Source: Desulfovibrio sp. JC022 (GTDB lineage: Bacteria; Desulfobacterota; Desulfovibrionia; Desulfovibrionales; Desulfovibrionaceae). Taken from it: 64,000 nucleotides of DNA. Made by a program: the position numbers and the translations under genes. This document shows positions 27,405 to 36,704 of this stretch, piece after piece. The number at the start of each line of letters is the position of its first letter. Positions within the stretch are counted from its first letter, which is position 1. Below the pieces are notes generated by a model. That model was not told the DNA's origin. It made no database searches and saw only the letters and a list, made by a program, of their open reading frames with translations. The stretch spans positions 186,001 through 250,000 of the forward strand of contig NZ_VOPZ01000004.1 of assembly GCF_010470665.1 (NCBI RefSeq), in the 5' to 3' direction.

Positions 27405-28313
27405 GTGGATATCCTCATCCAGAACCTGCTTAATGGACTGCAATGGGGCAGCTTTTATGCACTCATTGCGCTGGGCTACACCCTTGTTTACGGGGTCCTG
27501 CTCCTGATCAATTTCGCCCATGGCGATATATTTATGGTCGGGGCCTACATTGCATTTTTCGTGGCAACCGCGCTGCTCGGCTTTCTGGATTTTGCTCCAT
27601 GGATGGTTTTGGCTTTGACCGTTCCGCTGACCATGATCCTCACCGCCGGAGTCGGGGTAACACTTGAACGCATCGCCTACCGCCCCTTAAGAAGAAAGGG
27701 AGCACATCGGCTTTACGTGGTCATCACTGCTCTTATGTGCGGTTTGATTCTGGAAAACGGTAACCTCGCCCTGCTGGGTGCCAGCCGTAAAAAATTTCCT
27801 GAACTGCTCGATAAAGTAATTTACACTTTTGGTAACGTATCCGTTACCAACCTTAAAATTATTGTTATTTTCGCTGCTATTACCGTTTTTTTGCTCCTGC
27901 AATTCATCGTCACCAAAACCAAAATCGGCATGGCCATGCGCGGTATTTCCTACGACAAGTTCGCAATTCCGCTCATGGGAATTCCTATCGATAATGTGAT
28001 CGTGTTCACCTTTGTACTCGGCTCCGGTATGGCCGGACTGGCAGGTCTTCTTTTTGCCATGTCCTACCCCATCCTTGAACCGTACATGGGCGCACTTATC
28101 GGCTGGAAAGCTTTTATCGCAGCGGTTGTGGGCGGCATCGGAGACATTCGCGGGGCCTTTATCGGCGGCTTCCTGCTCGGCTTCATCGAAGTCGGGGTTG
28201 TTGCCCTATTCCCCTCCACTTTCCGCGACCTTTTCGCCTTTTCCATCCTGCTGGTCATCCTGTGGATTAAGCCCACCGGATTATTCGGCGTTGCCAAGAC
28301 AACCAAGATTTAA
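27405..28313 (+). CDS. livH: Branched-chain amino acid ABC transporter permease LivH
   Basis: Inner-membrane permease of 302 residues with about eight membrane segments. It begins with GTG (GGGAGAG just upstream) and reads MDILIQNLLNGLQWGSFYALIALGY, the standard LivH start. YAFVARPLRRKG-type family residues appear as AYRPLRRKGAHRLYVVI, and the cytoplasmic coupling region is near MGIPIDNVIVFTF. It partners with LivM, the next gene, 15 bases away. Confidence 0.93.
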   Translation: MDILIQNLLNGLQWGSFYALIALGYTLVYGVLLLINFAHGDIFMVGAYIAFFVATALLGFLDFAPWMVLALTVPLTMILTAGVGVTLERIAYRPLRRKGAHRLYVVITALMCGLILENGNLALLGASRKKFPELLDKVIYTFGNVSVTNLKIIVIFAAITVFLLLQFIVTKTKIGMAMRGISYDKFAIPLMGIPIDNVIVFTFVLGSGMAGLAGLLFAMSYPILEPYMGALIGWKAFIAAVVGGIGDIRGAFIGGFLLGFIEVGVVALFPSTFRDLFAFSILLVILWIKPTGLFGVAKTTKI

Positions 28314-28328
28314 GACGGAATCTACATA

Positions 28329-29405
28329 ATGCAGAAGTACAGTTTTAATATCGGAATATGGGCAATGGCCGCCATTGTCGTGGCCTTTTCCCAGTTCGGC
28401 GCGCTGGATCTCTATATCCAGTCGGTAATCATGTTCATCGGTATCAACATCATCCTCTCCTCCAGCCTGAACGTGGTTAACGGATACATGGGCGAATTTT
28501 CCTGCGGACATGCCGGTTTCATGTGTATCGGAGCCTATGTGTCTTCCGTTCTGAGTGTAATGTTTTTTGCTCAGGACAAGATATTCGGTGCCCCCATCCT
28601 GCCCCCGGAGATGGCACCGCTGGGATTTCCCATCATAATAATTATTGCAGGCCTTGTTTCCGCTGTAGCCGGACTCATCGTAGCTATCCCCTCCTTCAAA
28701 ACAAGGGGCGACTATCTGGCGATCATTACCATTGCCGCCAACTACATGGTCATTTCAGCCATTGAAAATATGGACATCATCGGCGGTCCACGCGGATTCA
28801 TGGGCATGAAACGGGTACTCAACGCCATGGAAGATGTGATCGACATCCCTTGGATGATGATCTGGGTTATCCTCGGAACATTTGCCAGCATCTGGATCAT
28901 TCGCCGCTTTGTCTCGTCCACATACGGCAAAGGCATCATGTCTATCTGTCAGGATGAAGTCGCGGCCGAAATCATGAGTGTGGATACCAATAAAATGAAA
29001 ATGGCCGCCTTTATGCTTTCCTCCGGCCTTGCCGGGGTAGCGGGCGCGCTCTTCGCCCATGTTCTCGGTTACGTCAACCCGCAGTCTTTCAACATTATGA
29101 AATCAACTGAATGCCTTGTAATGGTCTACCTCGGCGGCATGGGATCACTGGGCGGATCAATCCTCTCCGCGATTTTTTTCACCTTAATGCTTGAAATGCT
29201 GCGTTTCATCATCCCGGCAATCGATACCGGACTGCATTTCCTGAACCTGCTCCCGGACAGTTACCATCTCAGTCAGGTCTGGAAATGGGTGCTCATCCCG
29301 CTGACCCTGATCCTGCTCATGCAGTTCAGACCCGAAGGAATCATGGGCAACAAGGAGCTGCCCGACCTGTTCCCGCGGCTTAAAAAATTCTACAAATTCA
29401 AGTAG
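28329..29405 (+). CDS. livM: Branched-chain amino acid ABC transporter permease LivM
   Basis: Second permease, 358 residues, with about ten hydrophobic segments. The conserved N-terminal LivM block reads [25 protein letters not shown], and [24 protein letters not shown] and [15 protein letters not shown] follow in family order. It lies between livH and livG with short spacers. Confidence 0.93.
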   Translation: MQKYSFNIGIWAMAAIVVAFSQFGALDLYIQSVIMFIGINIILSSSLNVVNGYMGEFSCGHAGFMCIGAYVSSVLSVMFFAQDKIFGAPILPPEMAPLGFPIIIIIAGLVSAVAGLIVAIPSFKTRGDYLAIITIAANYMVISAIENMDIIGGPRGFMGMKRVLNAMEDVIDIPWMMIWVILGTFASIWIIRRFVSSTYGKGIMSICQDEVAAEIMSVDTNKMKMAAFMLSSGLAGVAGALFAHVLGYVNPQSFNIMKSTECLVMVYLGGMGSLGGSILSAIFFTLMLEMLRFIIPAIDTGLHFLNLLPDSYHLSQVWKWVLIPLTLILLMQFRPEGIMGNKELPDLFPRLKKFYKFK

Positions 29406-29431
29406 CCACCACCGCGAGATAAGGAGATAAA

Positions 29432-30199
29432 ATGTCACTCTTAAGCATAGACGGACTCTCACAAAGATTCGGAGGCTTACAGGCCGTATCCGATTTCAAT
29501 ATCGAACTTGAAGAAGGTTCCCTCACCGGGCTGATCGGGCCAAACGGTGCGGGCAAAACCACCATTTTCAATCTTATTTCAGGTTTTTATCAACCAACTG
29601 AAGGGACCATCTCCTTCGGCGGAACTCCCACACGCGGACTCAAACCGCATAAAGTAACCGCACTTGGCGTGGCCCGCACATTCCAGAACATCCGGCTCTG
29701 GCACGACATGACCGTGATGGACAACATCCGCATTGCCCAGCATTACCGCATGGGTTACGGCTTTTTCGATGCCGTCTTGCGCTCGAAAAATTACTATCTC
29801 AGGGAAAAGGAAATTGATCGCATCTCCACCGAGTTGCTCGAATTCATGGACCTGAAAGAATACGCCGAAGAATTGCCCACCAACCTGCCCTACGGTTTGC
29901 AGCGGCGGGTTGAAATCGCCCGGGCCATGTCCATTCAGCCCAAGCTGCTGCTGCTTGATGAACCCGCAGCAGGTCTAAATTCCTCGGACGTTGAAGGACT
30001 GATCAAGCTCATCAGATGGATTCATGATGAATTCGACATCACCATCCTCATGATCGAACACCAGATGAAAGTGGTTATGAGTTTGTGCCAGTGGATTAAA
30101 TGTATTGATTTCGGTGCCACCATCGCCGAAGGAACCCCTGAAGATATCCAGTCCAGCGAGACTGTTATCAAAGCTTATCTGGGAGATGATTCAATCTGA
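29432..30199 (+). CDS. livG: Branched-chain amino acid ABC transporter ATPase LivG
   Basis: ABC ATPase of 255 residues. Walker A is GPNGAGKTT, the Q-loop region is [10 protein letters not shown], the signature region is [15 protein letters not shown] (degenerate LSGGQ, normal for LivG), and Walker B is [18 protein letters not shown] precedes the ATG. Its stop shares one base with the livF start (TGATG). Confidence 0.94.
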   Translation: MSLLSIDGLSQRFGGLQAVSDFNIELEEGSLTGLIGPNGAGKTTIFNLISGFYQPTEGTISFGGTPTRGLKPHKVTALGVARTFQNIRLWHDMTVMDNIRIAQHYRMGYGFFDAVLRSKNYYLREKEIDRISTELLEFMDLKEYAEELPTNLPYGLQRRVEIARAMSIQPKLLLLDEPAAGLNSSDVEGLIKLIRWIHDEFDITILMIEHQMKVVMSLCQWIKCIDFGATIAEGTPEDIQSSETVIKAYLGDDSI

Positions 30200-30933
30200 T
30201 GACTACTCTACTTGAAATCAAAGATCTCCGCGTAAAATACGGTAACATCGAAGCCCTGCACGGGATCTCATTCAATGTAAACGAAGGTGAAATCGTCACC
30301 CTCATCGGTGCCAACGGTGCGGGCAAAACCACCACACTACTCTCCATCAGCCGGTTGCCTCCGCCGGAAGCACCCAAGGTCGCCTCCGGTGATATCTGCT
30401 GGGAAGGAAATTCCATTCTCGACATGCCGCCGCACAAAGTCATTTCGGACCTGCACTTGGCCCTTGTCCCGGAAGGACGCCATATTTTCGGCAACCTTAC
30501 TGTGGAAGAAAACCTCAAGCTTGCAACCTATGCCCGCAAGGATTCCGTCAAAGACATTCATGGTGACTATGACCGCGTGTTCGGACTTTTCCCGCGTCTT
30601 GCCGAACGCCGCAAGCAACGCAGCGAATCCTTATCAGGAGGCGAACAACAGATGCTGGCCGTAGGCCGCGCGCTCATGTCCAAGTGCAATTTCATCATGC
30701 TCGATGAACCTTCCATGGGACTGGCACCGCTGCTCATGTACGACATGTTCCGCACCCTCAAGGAGCTGAACGAACAGGGGTTAACCATCCTTCTGATTGA
30801 GCAGAATGCAAACCTCGCGCTCAAATTCGCCCATCGCGGCTATGTACTCGACACCGGGGAAATAGTAGCTCAAGGATCATCTGCGCAACTTATGGATGAT
30901 CCAGAAGTTAAAAAGGCATATTTAGGGGGCTGA
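30199..30933 (+). CDS. livF: Branched-chain amino acid ABC transporter ATPase LivF
   Basis: Second ABC ATPase, 244 residues. Walker A is GANGAGKTT, the signature is LSGGEQQMLAVGRALM, Walker B is FIMLDEPSMGLAPL, and the switch His lies in the LIEQNANLAL block (Gln-Asn form typical of LivF). It overlaps livG by one base and ends the liv operon. Confidence 0.94.
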   Translation: MTTLLEIKDLRVKYGNIEALHGISFNVNEGEIVTLIGANGAGKTTTLLSISRLPPPEAPKVASGDICWEGNSILDMPPHKVISDLHLALVPEGRHIFGNLTVEENLKLATYARKDSVKDIHGDYDRVFGLFPRLAERRKQRSESLSGGEQQMLAVGRALMSKCNFIMLDEPSMGLAPLLMYDMFRTLKELNEQGLTILLIEQNANLALKFAHRGYVLDTGEIVAQGSSAQLMDDPEVKKAYLGG

Positions 30934-30943
30934 CAAAAGAGTT

Positions 30944-30967
30944 AAATACCATATGGGTGTTTTTTTA
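30944..30967 (+). terminator. Possible weak terminator after livF
   Basis: A short stem (ATACC / GGTGT with one bulge) with a tetraloop is followed by eight T residues. The stem is short, so confidence is low. Confidence 0.4.
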
Positions 30968-31090
30968 TTTTACTTTTAAACATTGACATCTCCTGCTATT
31001 CAGTAACTAGGCATTGCGCACCATAATCAGTTCCATTGCCAGCTGACAGAAGAAAATCATAAGCCTTCAACCTACAATTAAGGAAAAAGT

Positions 31091-31495
31091 ATGTTTAGAC
31101 AAATCACAATTTTAGCTCTTTGCATCGTAATGGTCCTTGGTTTTACCTGTTTTGCCCAAGCTGAAGATTACTCCGGCACTTATACCTGCTCACGCCAGAA
31201 TCTTGAATTGAAAGGACTGGCTCAGGGCTATTCGTCCATGTTCCCCGGAACATATCCTATGCAAATAACCAAAAACAGCGACGGAAGTTACAAAGTATGC
31301 GAAGGGCCCGGACTCGCTGAATGCGACACATACAGAATGAGCGGCGGTCGTTACCATGAAGATTCAACGCTTAGTGAAGCCGGCTTCAGCATGCGCATGA
31401 TATCTGACGCTACTTTCAGCAATAAACAGTGGACAGTGCGAAGCACAGCTACATTTTCCGGAGGGGAAATTAAGGCAACATACATTTGCCGCTAA
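31091..31495 (+). CDS. Small secreted protein, unknown function
   Basis: 134 residues. A clear signal peptide (MFRQITILALCIVMVLGF...CFAQA) is cut after residue 25. The mature part starts EDYSGTYTC and alternates short beta-like stretches rich in Ser, Thr and Gly; four Cys in the mature chain could form two disulfides. The pattern (YSGTYTC near the start, EIKATYICR at the end) suggests a small beta-barrel or lipocalin-like fold, but no family was recognised. AAGGAA precedes the ATG, and a terminator follows. Confidence 0.7.
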   Translation: MFRQITILALCIVMVLGFTCFAQAEDYSGTYTCSRQNLELKGLAQGYSSMFPGTYPMQITKNSDGSYKVCEGPGLAECDTYRMSGGRYHEDSTLSEAGFSMRMISDATFSNKQWTVRSTATFSGGEIKATYICR

Positions 31496-31523
31496 AAACT
31501 GACCAACACACCATACAAACAAA

Positions 31524-31563
31524 AAAACGGCTGGTTTGACTTTTCGTCAACCCAGCCGTTTTA
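31524..31563. terminator. Bidirectional terminator
   Basis: AAAACGGCTGG and CCAGCCGTTTT form an 11-bp stem, extended inward by TTGAC/GTCAA with one mismatch. Flanking A-run and T-run serve the secreted-protein gene on the left and the minus-strand flavin-binding gene on the right. Confidence 0.9.
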
Positions 31564-31583
31564 CAATTTATATCAGTTAGATA

Positions 31584-32051
31584 TTAATTCGTGCGCCCTT
31601 TAGCCGTGGCATGTTCAATATTAATTTTGATAACCACGGCCTTGTCCGCATCATTTTTTATATACTTCTCGCCTGCAGGAATATGATCCGGGGAAAGCCT
31701 GTGTATCAACGCCAGCAAAGCTTCTTTCTTCTCATCTCCGGAAACTTTTTCGGCCTTACCGAACGCAATAACCGACTTGAATTTTATGCTGAATTTAGAA
31801 GGCAGCAATTCTGTATCAACATAGACACAAAAAGAAACATTGGGATTAAACGCGATGTTATCGAGCTTATGCCCGGTCAAAGCGCAATGAAAATAGATGG
31901 CTCCGTTATGGTAAACGTAATTAAGCGGGGTCGCATAAGGATAACCGTCCTCACCTATTGTCGCCAATACGCCCTCTTCCCCGGCCTGCAAAATTTCTTT
32001 AACAGACCCCTCTGGCAAAATCTTTTTAGTGTTCTGAATCTCTTTGAACAT
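31584..32051 (-). CDS. Pyridoxamine 5'-phosphate oxidase-like flavin-binding protein
   Basis: 155 residues with the split-barrel fold of the PNPOx/NimA group. Visible blocks are EGVLATIGEDGYPYATPLNYVY, AIYFHCALTGHKLDNI and NVSFCVYVDTE, in the usual order, with the FMN-contacting residues in the GHK segment. It is not the true PdxH, being shorter and lacking the substrate motifs. Related proteins bind FMN or haem and may reduce nitro compounds; the natural substrate is unknown. ACGGAGA precedes the ATG. Confidence 0.85.
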   Translation of the reverse strand: MFKEIQNTKKILPEGSVKEILQAGEEGVLATIGEDGYPYATPLNYVYHNGAIYFHCALTGHKLDNIAFNPNVSFCVYVDTELLPSKFSIKFKSVIAFGKAEKVSGDEKKEALLALIHRLSPDHIPAGEKYIKNDADKAVVIKINIEHATAKGRTN

Positions 32052-32177
32052 GATTTATCTCTCCGTTGTCTAAAATATACCCTGAAAATACTTCAGAAAC
32101 CGCCCAACATAAAGAGATAGTTCAAATCTTTTTCATAATGACAGTGATGAGCCAAGCTATCGGCACTAGCGTATCAA

Positions 32178-32834
32178 CTAATTCCTACCACCCACACGCA
32201 CAAATTCACCGGGAGGGCCAAGCCGGATATCAAAGACAATAGCCGCGCCGCGCAGAACCAGAGTAGCCATAAACCCGGCAGCCATGGCAACTTCGGGCTG
32301 CACATGCAGTTTCATCATACCTACGTTTACAAATGCCCCGGCCAGCGCAGCCACTGCATAAAGCTCCCCGCAAAGAATCATAGGCCGGTTCCCGGTCAAT
32401 AAATCACGGATAACCCCGCCCCCGGTGGCGGTCATAACTCCCATGAATACAGCCACTGTCCATGGAACCTGAGATTGTAAAAATGCCACAGAACTCCCGG
32501 TAACGGCAAAAGCACTTAAGCCAAGAGCATCAAACCATGAGGTGGCCTTATAACGGTCCTTGATCTCCAAACGGCAGAAATAGGTAAATAAGGTAGCCAT
32601 AATACAGAGATAAAGTTCTACAGGCTCATGGGTCCACCAGACGGGATGGTCCAGCAGCACATCACGCAGGGACCCGCCCCCAAGGCCGGTAATAGTCCCG
32701 ATCAGCACATAACCCACAATATCCATTCTGCGCCTGCCCGCAGCCAGCGCGCCGCTGACCGCAAAAACAATGTCCCCGAAATACATAAATCCGTGGATAG
32801 CGGAATAAACCACTTCTCCGTTCAAAACACTCAT
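32178..32834 (-). CDS. TRIC-type (UPF0126/YicG) membrane cation channel protein
   Basis: 218 residues with about seven membrane segments arranged as two similar halves. The first has DIVFAVSGALAAGRRR and TGLGGGSLRDVLL; the second has GLSAFAVTGSSVAFL and TATGGGVIRDLL. This glycine-rich repeated pattern is typical of bacterial TRIC channels, which conduct K+ and Na+. Substrate and role in this organism are inferred from family only. A GAGG lies upstream of the ATG. Confidence 0.87.
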   Translation of the reverse strand: MSVLNGEVVYSAIHGFMYFGDIVFAVSGALAAGRRRMDIVGYVLIGTITGLGGGSLRDVLLDHPVWWTHEPVELYLCIMATLFTYFCRLEIKDRYKATSWFDALGLSAFAVTGSSVAFLQSQVPWTVAVFMGVMTATGGGVIRDLLTGNRPMILCGELYAVAALAGAFVNVGMMKLHVQPEVAMAAGFMATLVLRGAAIVFDIRLGPPGEFVRVGGRN

Positions 32835-33094
32835 ATTCGACCTCGAAAGCAGACCGGCTGCATTTATTTTCTAAACATTCGTTTTTTATTAAAACGAAAA
32901 TCGAGCCTGAATAATTTCAGATTAGACAATTGTAAAGATAATTTTTCCTACTTTCGAAAATTATAATTATTATTCTTAAAACCACAACCATAACCAAATC
33001 TTCAGAGCTGCTGCTTTGGCTTGCCTGCCATGGATTGAGTTGTTAAAAGAATTCCCTTTTTTGGAACAAATTTTATATTTTATCGAGATAAACA

Positions 33095-33964
33095 ATGACA
33101 TCATCAAGAGCATCCACAGCATATTTGACTGTATCCTGTAAAGACAGACCCGGTATCGTTTCTGCGGTTTCCGGCTTCCTTTTTTCAAAGAATGCAAACA
33201 TTATCCATTCCGACCAGCATTCAAGCGACCCGGTGGGCGGACGTTTTTTCCTCAGAATGAAATTTCATATGAATGGAATTGAGAGCAACCTTGAAGAGTT
33301 CAGACAGGAATTCGCCGACAATGTTGCTAATAAATTTGACATGGATTGGAATATTAATCCGGCATGGATCAAGAAGAAAACAGCTATCCTCGTCTCAAAA
33401 TTCGACCATGCACTTATGGATCTGCTCTGGAGAGCCAAGCGCGACGAGCTCCATACTGAGATCACCATGGTCATCAGCAACCACGAAGACCTGCGCGAAG
33501 CTGTTGAATCCTTCGGAGTGCCTTTCCACCACGTCCCGGTAGAAAAAGGCAACAAAGAGGCTTCTGAAGATAAGATCCTCGAGCTAATGAAAGGCAATGC
33601 CGATCTGGTTATCCTCGCCCGCTACATGCAGATCCTGACCCCCAAGCTGATCGATGCCTACCCGAGCAGAATCATCAACATCCACCACTCCTTTCTTCCT
33701 GCATTTGTGGGAGCCGACCCCTACCGCAGGGCCGGGGAACGCGGAGTTAAGCTCATCGGAGCAACCGCACACTACGTTACCGAGGAACTGGATCAGGGTC
33801 CGATCATCGAACAGGATGTTATCCGTGTTTCCCACCGTCACGACTATGAGGAACTCAAGGTGCTCGGTCGTGACATTGAACGTCAGGTGCTCAGCAGGGC
33901 CGTAAGGTGGCACCTCACCGAAAGAGTGCTGGTAGACGGCAACAAGACTGTCGTATTTATTTAG
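33095..33964 (+). CDS. purU: Formyltetrahydrofolate deformylase
   Basis: Hydrolyses 10-formyl-THF to formate and THF, balancing one-carbon pools. Of 289 residues, the N-terminal ACT domain (about 8-90, starting YLTVSCKDRPGIVSAVSGF) is followed by a formyltransferase-like hydrolase domain. That domain has ILVSKFDHALMDLLWR, ARYMQILTP, INIHHSFLPAFVGADPY with the catalytic His region, and the Asp in DQGPIIEQDV. Typical PurU length. The ribosome-binding site is weak. It ends in a strong bidirectional terminator. Confidence 0.93.
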   Translation: MTSSRASTAYLTVSCKDRPGIVSAVSGFLFSKNANIIHSDQHSSDPVGGRFFLRMKFHMNGIESNLEEFRQEFADNVANKFDMDWNINPAWIKKKTAILVSKFDHALMDLLWRAKRDELHTEITMVISNHEDLREAVESFGVPFHHVPVEKGNKEASEDKILELMKGNADLVILARYMQILTPKLIDAYPSRIINIHHSFLPAFVGADPYRRAGERGVKLIGATAHYVTEELDQGPIIEQDVIRVSHRHDYEELKVLGRDIERQVLSRAVRWHLTERVLVDGNKTVVFI

Positions 33965-33983
33965 TATTATTTGAATAAAAGCT

Positions 33984-34024
33984 AAAAAAGCTCTCCTTGC
34001 TGAATGCGAGGAGAGCTTTTTTAG
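33984..34024. terminator. Strong bidirectional terminator
   Basis: AAAAAAGCTCTCCTTGC pairs with GCGAGGAGAGCTTTTTT around a 5-base loop with one G-T pair; A-run and T-run flank it. It separates purU from the convergent unknown gene. Confidence 0.93.
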
Positions 34025-34041
34025 TGAATAAAATATCTTTT

Positions 34042-35625
34042 CTACTTTGCCGGAGCCGACAATTTTTTGGCCAGCTGCTCATCACTCTGCTCGCCGATGC
34101 CGAAACGCATAAACAGATCATTTAGCTTACCGCGCACATCCTTAGTGGCCTTGGCAACAGCCTGCAAACTGATGAATACAAGAAATTCAATCTTGAAATT
34201 GCCCTTTTCAAACAACCTCAAAATTGCTGTAGCCAATTCTTTTTCAAGAGCCAGCAACTGCATTTCCTTGACCAGCTCTTTGGCAGTAGTTTGCTTGAAG
34301 GTCAGCCAATTTTCATTTGAAGAATCCTTGAGCCACAATCTGGCCATACGGATGCGGGTCATACCGATTTCATGTAAAGCTTGCACTTCCTTGGTCGATG
34401 CACGCCTACGCTTAAGCACCCGCAACTGCATCTTGCTTTCCTCGCCCTGCATCTTCTTCTTCAACAAAGCAGAAAACTTCACCTCGGTAAGATATATAAA
34501 AAGTCTGTCTAAAGCCTCCACCCCGAACATACGCAGATAAACGGTAAGTACTTTCTCATCACGCTGGGTAAAATTTTTCAAGCCGAGCAGAAATTCCCTC
34601 ACAACAATATCAAGAGTGATACTGACCCCGATGGCGCAAGCCCCGATCTGATCCTGCGAAAACTGCATCTTCCGAGCCATTTCAGCTTCTTTCTCAGCAC
34701 TGTCCGCAGAGTAGGCTGTCTCGCGCAGGGCCTCCATGGCATTGTCATAATCCTGTTTGAACTTGGTGGTAGCAGGATCGATACAGACGATACGGGCAAT
34801 ACGCTCAACAACATCGTTGCTTACCGGTTCATCCCCATGAACAAGAACCCCGCTCTCCAACAGGGAATTATAGGTCATCTTCAGGGTCTCAGCGGACTCC
34901 TCGTCAGCCCCGACCTGTTCAAATGCCGTCTGGATACGGGTTTTATCAATGGCGGGTATCTCAGTAGAAAAACGTTTGGTAACATCATCAAAAGGAAAAC
35001 GCAGGATAACATAATTCTTATCCCGGGTCAGAGCATAACGCTCATTTGTAATGATGTCGGTAAGTGAAGATTCAACATCCTGAGTGATAAACTGCTCGAT
35101 CAGGGCCTGCCAGAAATTTTTATCCAGCTCATATTGCTCAAGCAAGGCATTATATTTTTTGAGGGCAGGCTCACCAAGATGCCGCAGGGTAACTTCTTCA
35201 AAATTATCGGAGATAAGACAGGATGCGTAAACTACCCCCTGAACAGTCTTGATCAGCAGAGTTTCGGCATTAATCAACCGGGAACGAATGCTGTCCAGGG
35301 CATCCTTATCCTTGCCGTCTTTGAGCTTGCTGAAACGGCCGATCATCAGGATGAATTCACTTAAAATTTTCTTGATGAATTCATGCGCAGGCAGATCGAT
35401 GGAGCGGTGACACAACAGGGCGATAATTCCGCTCTGCTGTTTTTCCAGCAGGGGGAATTCATTAATGCGGTTGTTATTGTACTTGATAAATTCAAGGAAC
35501 ACCTCACGCTCAAGAACCTCACGCAGGGTACTGCGCTCCTTAAGGCGAGCCAGAACTTTCAGGTAGAAATCAATCCGCTTATCTTTATCAGGAATTTGCG
35601 CGTTTTCCTGGGACACTTCACTCAT
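34042..35625 (-). CDS. Large all-helical protein of unknown function
   Basis: Not recognised. 527 residues from the ATG at 35625, which has GGAG six bases upstream; the frame extends to a GTG at 35640 without its own ribosome-binding site. There is no signal peptide, membrane segment or catalytic motif. The sequence is charged and almost entirely helical by composition, with a strongly basic stretch near RVLKRRRASTKEVQ at about 400 and a hydrophobic patch (VSITLDIVVREFLLGLKNF) at about 335-355. It looks cytoplasmic and may be a scaffold or regulatory protein. Neighbours (purU convergent, zinc-ribbon protein divergent) give no hint. Confidence 0.65.
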   Translation of the reverse strand: MSEVSQENAQIPDKDKRIDFYLKVLARLKERSTLREVLEREVFLEFIKYNNNRINEFPLLEKQQSGIIALLCHRSIDLPAHEFIKKILSEFILMIGRFSKLKDGKDKDALDSIRSRLINAETLLIKTVQGVVYASCLISDNFEEVTLRHLGEPALKKYNALLEQYELDKNFWQALIEQFITQDVESSLTDIITNERYALTRDKNYVILRFPFDDVTKRFSTEIPAIDKTRIQTAFEQVGADEESAETLKMTYNSLLESGVLVHGDEPVSNDVVERIARIVCIDPATTKFKQDYDNAMEALRETAYSADSAEKEAEMARKMQFSQDQIGACAIGVSITLDIVVREFLLGLKNFTQRDEKVLTVYLRMFGVEALDRLFIYLTEVKFSALLKKKMQGEESKMQLRVLKRRRASTKEVQALHEIGMTRIRMARLWLKDSSNENWLTFKQTTAKELVKEMQLLALEKELATAILRLFEKGNFKIEFLVFISLQAVAKATKDVRGKLNDLFMRFGIGEQSDEQLAKKLSAPAK

Positions 35626-35911
35626 GAACACTCCATCCACAATTTCTTAATTATTTGCATGAAAATGTCTCAATTCAGCCACAATAGTCAAGGAGTTTAG
35701 AATTATAAGCCCTAACACGCTCCTGTTACGCACTGAGCAAAACAGCCATTGCGCTACTGAAAATCATTCATATAAAAAGAACCGACTGAAAATAATGGTA
35801 CTTTTCTTGCTAAAATCAGATAAACAAATAAAATATTGACGCAGTCAAAAAAATAAAAATCCTACAATAAAACTATCGCCCATAGACAGCGATAAAAGGA
35901 ATTTCAGCTTA

Positions 35912-36214
35912 ATGATCACTTGCACCAAATGCGGCAAAAAAAACAATAACGCAGCAAAAGTATGTTCCAAGTGCGGGCACAAATTGCAATCCGGACATAA
36001 ACGTCTGGAAACCAATATTTCCCAGCAGGAGCAAGGCGATATGTTTCGCCTGAAGATGGAAAGAGACCGCCGTTTCTCCAAACATGGTGAGGCATGGGTT
36101 TACGCTCTATTCCTGCTCGGTGCTGTTATTTTTTTCACCTACAATCAGATATACTGGCCCCTCTACGGACTGACTCCGGCTATTGCTCTTCTGGCTTGGT
36201 TTCGGAAGATTTAG
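35912..36214 (+). CDS. Zinc-ribbon membrane protein, small
   Basis: 100 residues. An N-terminal zinc ribbon CTKCGKKN...VCSKCGH (CXXC spaced by about 12 residues from CXXC) is followed by a charged segment. Two hydrophobic segments come at about 65-80 and 83-97. The function is unknown; such small ribbon-TM proteins are common and often unstudied. Its last 35 bases overlap the end of the convergent gene on the other strand. Confidence 0.7.
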   Translation: MITCTKCGKKNNNAAKVCSKCGHKLQSGHKRLETNISQQEQGDMFRLKMERDRRFSKHGEAWVYALFLLGAVIFFTYNQIYWPLYGLTPAIALLAWFRKI

Positions 36215-36704
36215 TTGTCCTGTTCTGTAACTCCTTTAGCGCGTTTTCCTGATCCTCTTTCAGCAGATCAGGCACGGACCGCTGCCAGAATTCCATTTCT
36301 TTATCGGCCTTCAATTCCTTATCAGACTTAGGGAAACAGCACTTGATCACAGAGCGACGAGTGCATGATGCAGGATAATATTCAATAATCCCGCACTCGT
36401 TTTCATCAATATAAAACTTCACACTGCGCCGGAATTTTTTATTCCGGGAGATGATGGTAATATCTCCGTTTTCAATTTTGCAGAAAAAATCAGTATACTT
36501 AGCTCCATAAAAAGAGTTGAAAATATAAATATTTCCCCTTTTTTTCCCCACGTAGCTGAATTCATGGGGATCCTTGCACTGGGAACGGGCAAGAGCACTT
36601 CTGGTCAGACACATGGCCCGTTCCTCCTCCATGCTTCTGGCCTGAGCAGGCGAAGGCACATGACTGAGAACGAATAATACAAGCATAAACAAAAGACTTC
36701 TCAT
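36180..36704 (-). CDS. Exported protein of unknown function
   Basis: 174 residues. The signal peptide MRSLLFMLVLFVLSHVPSPAQA is followed by a mature part with seven Cys, several likely paired (MCLTRSALARSQCK, ECGIIEYYPASC, KCCF). It carries a basic core (SRNKKFRRSVKFY) and a Glu/Lys-rich helical tail. The Cys pattern suggests a folded, disulfide-bonded periplasmic domain. No family recognised. It overlaps the zinc-ribbon gene end by 35 bases (convergent). Confidence 0.65.
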   Translation of the reverse strand: MRSLLFMLVLFVLSHVPSPAQARSMEEERAMCLTRSALARSQCKDPHEFSYVGKKRGNIYIFNSFYGAKYTDFFCKIENGDITIISRNKKFRRSVKFYIDENECGIIEYYPASCTRRSVIKCCFPKSDKELKADKEMEFWQRSVPDLLKEDQENALKELQNRTTKSSETKPEEQ

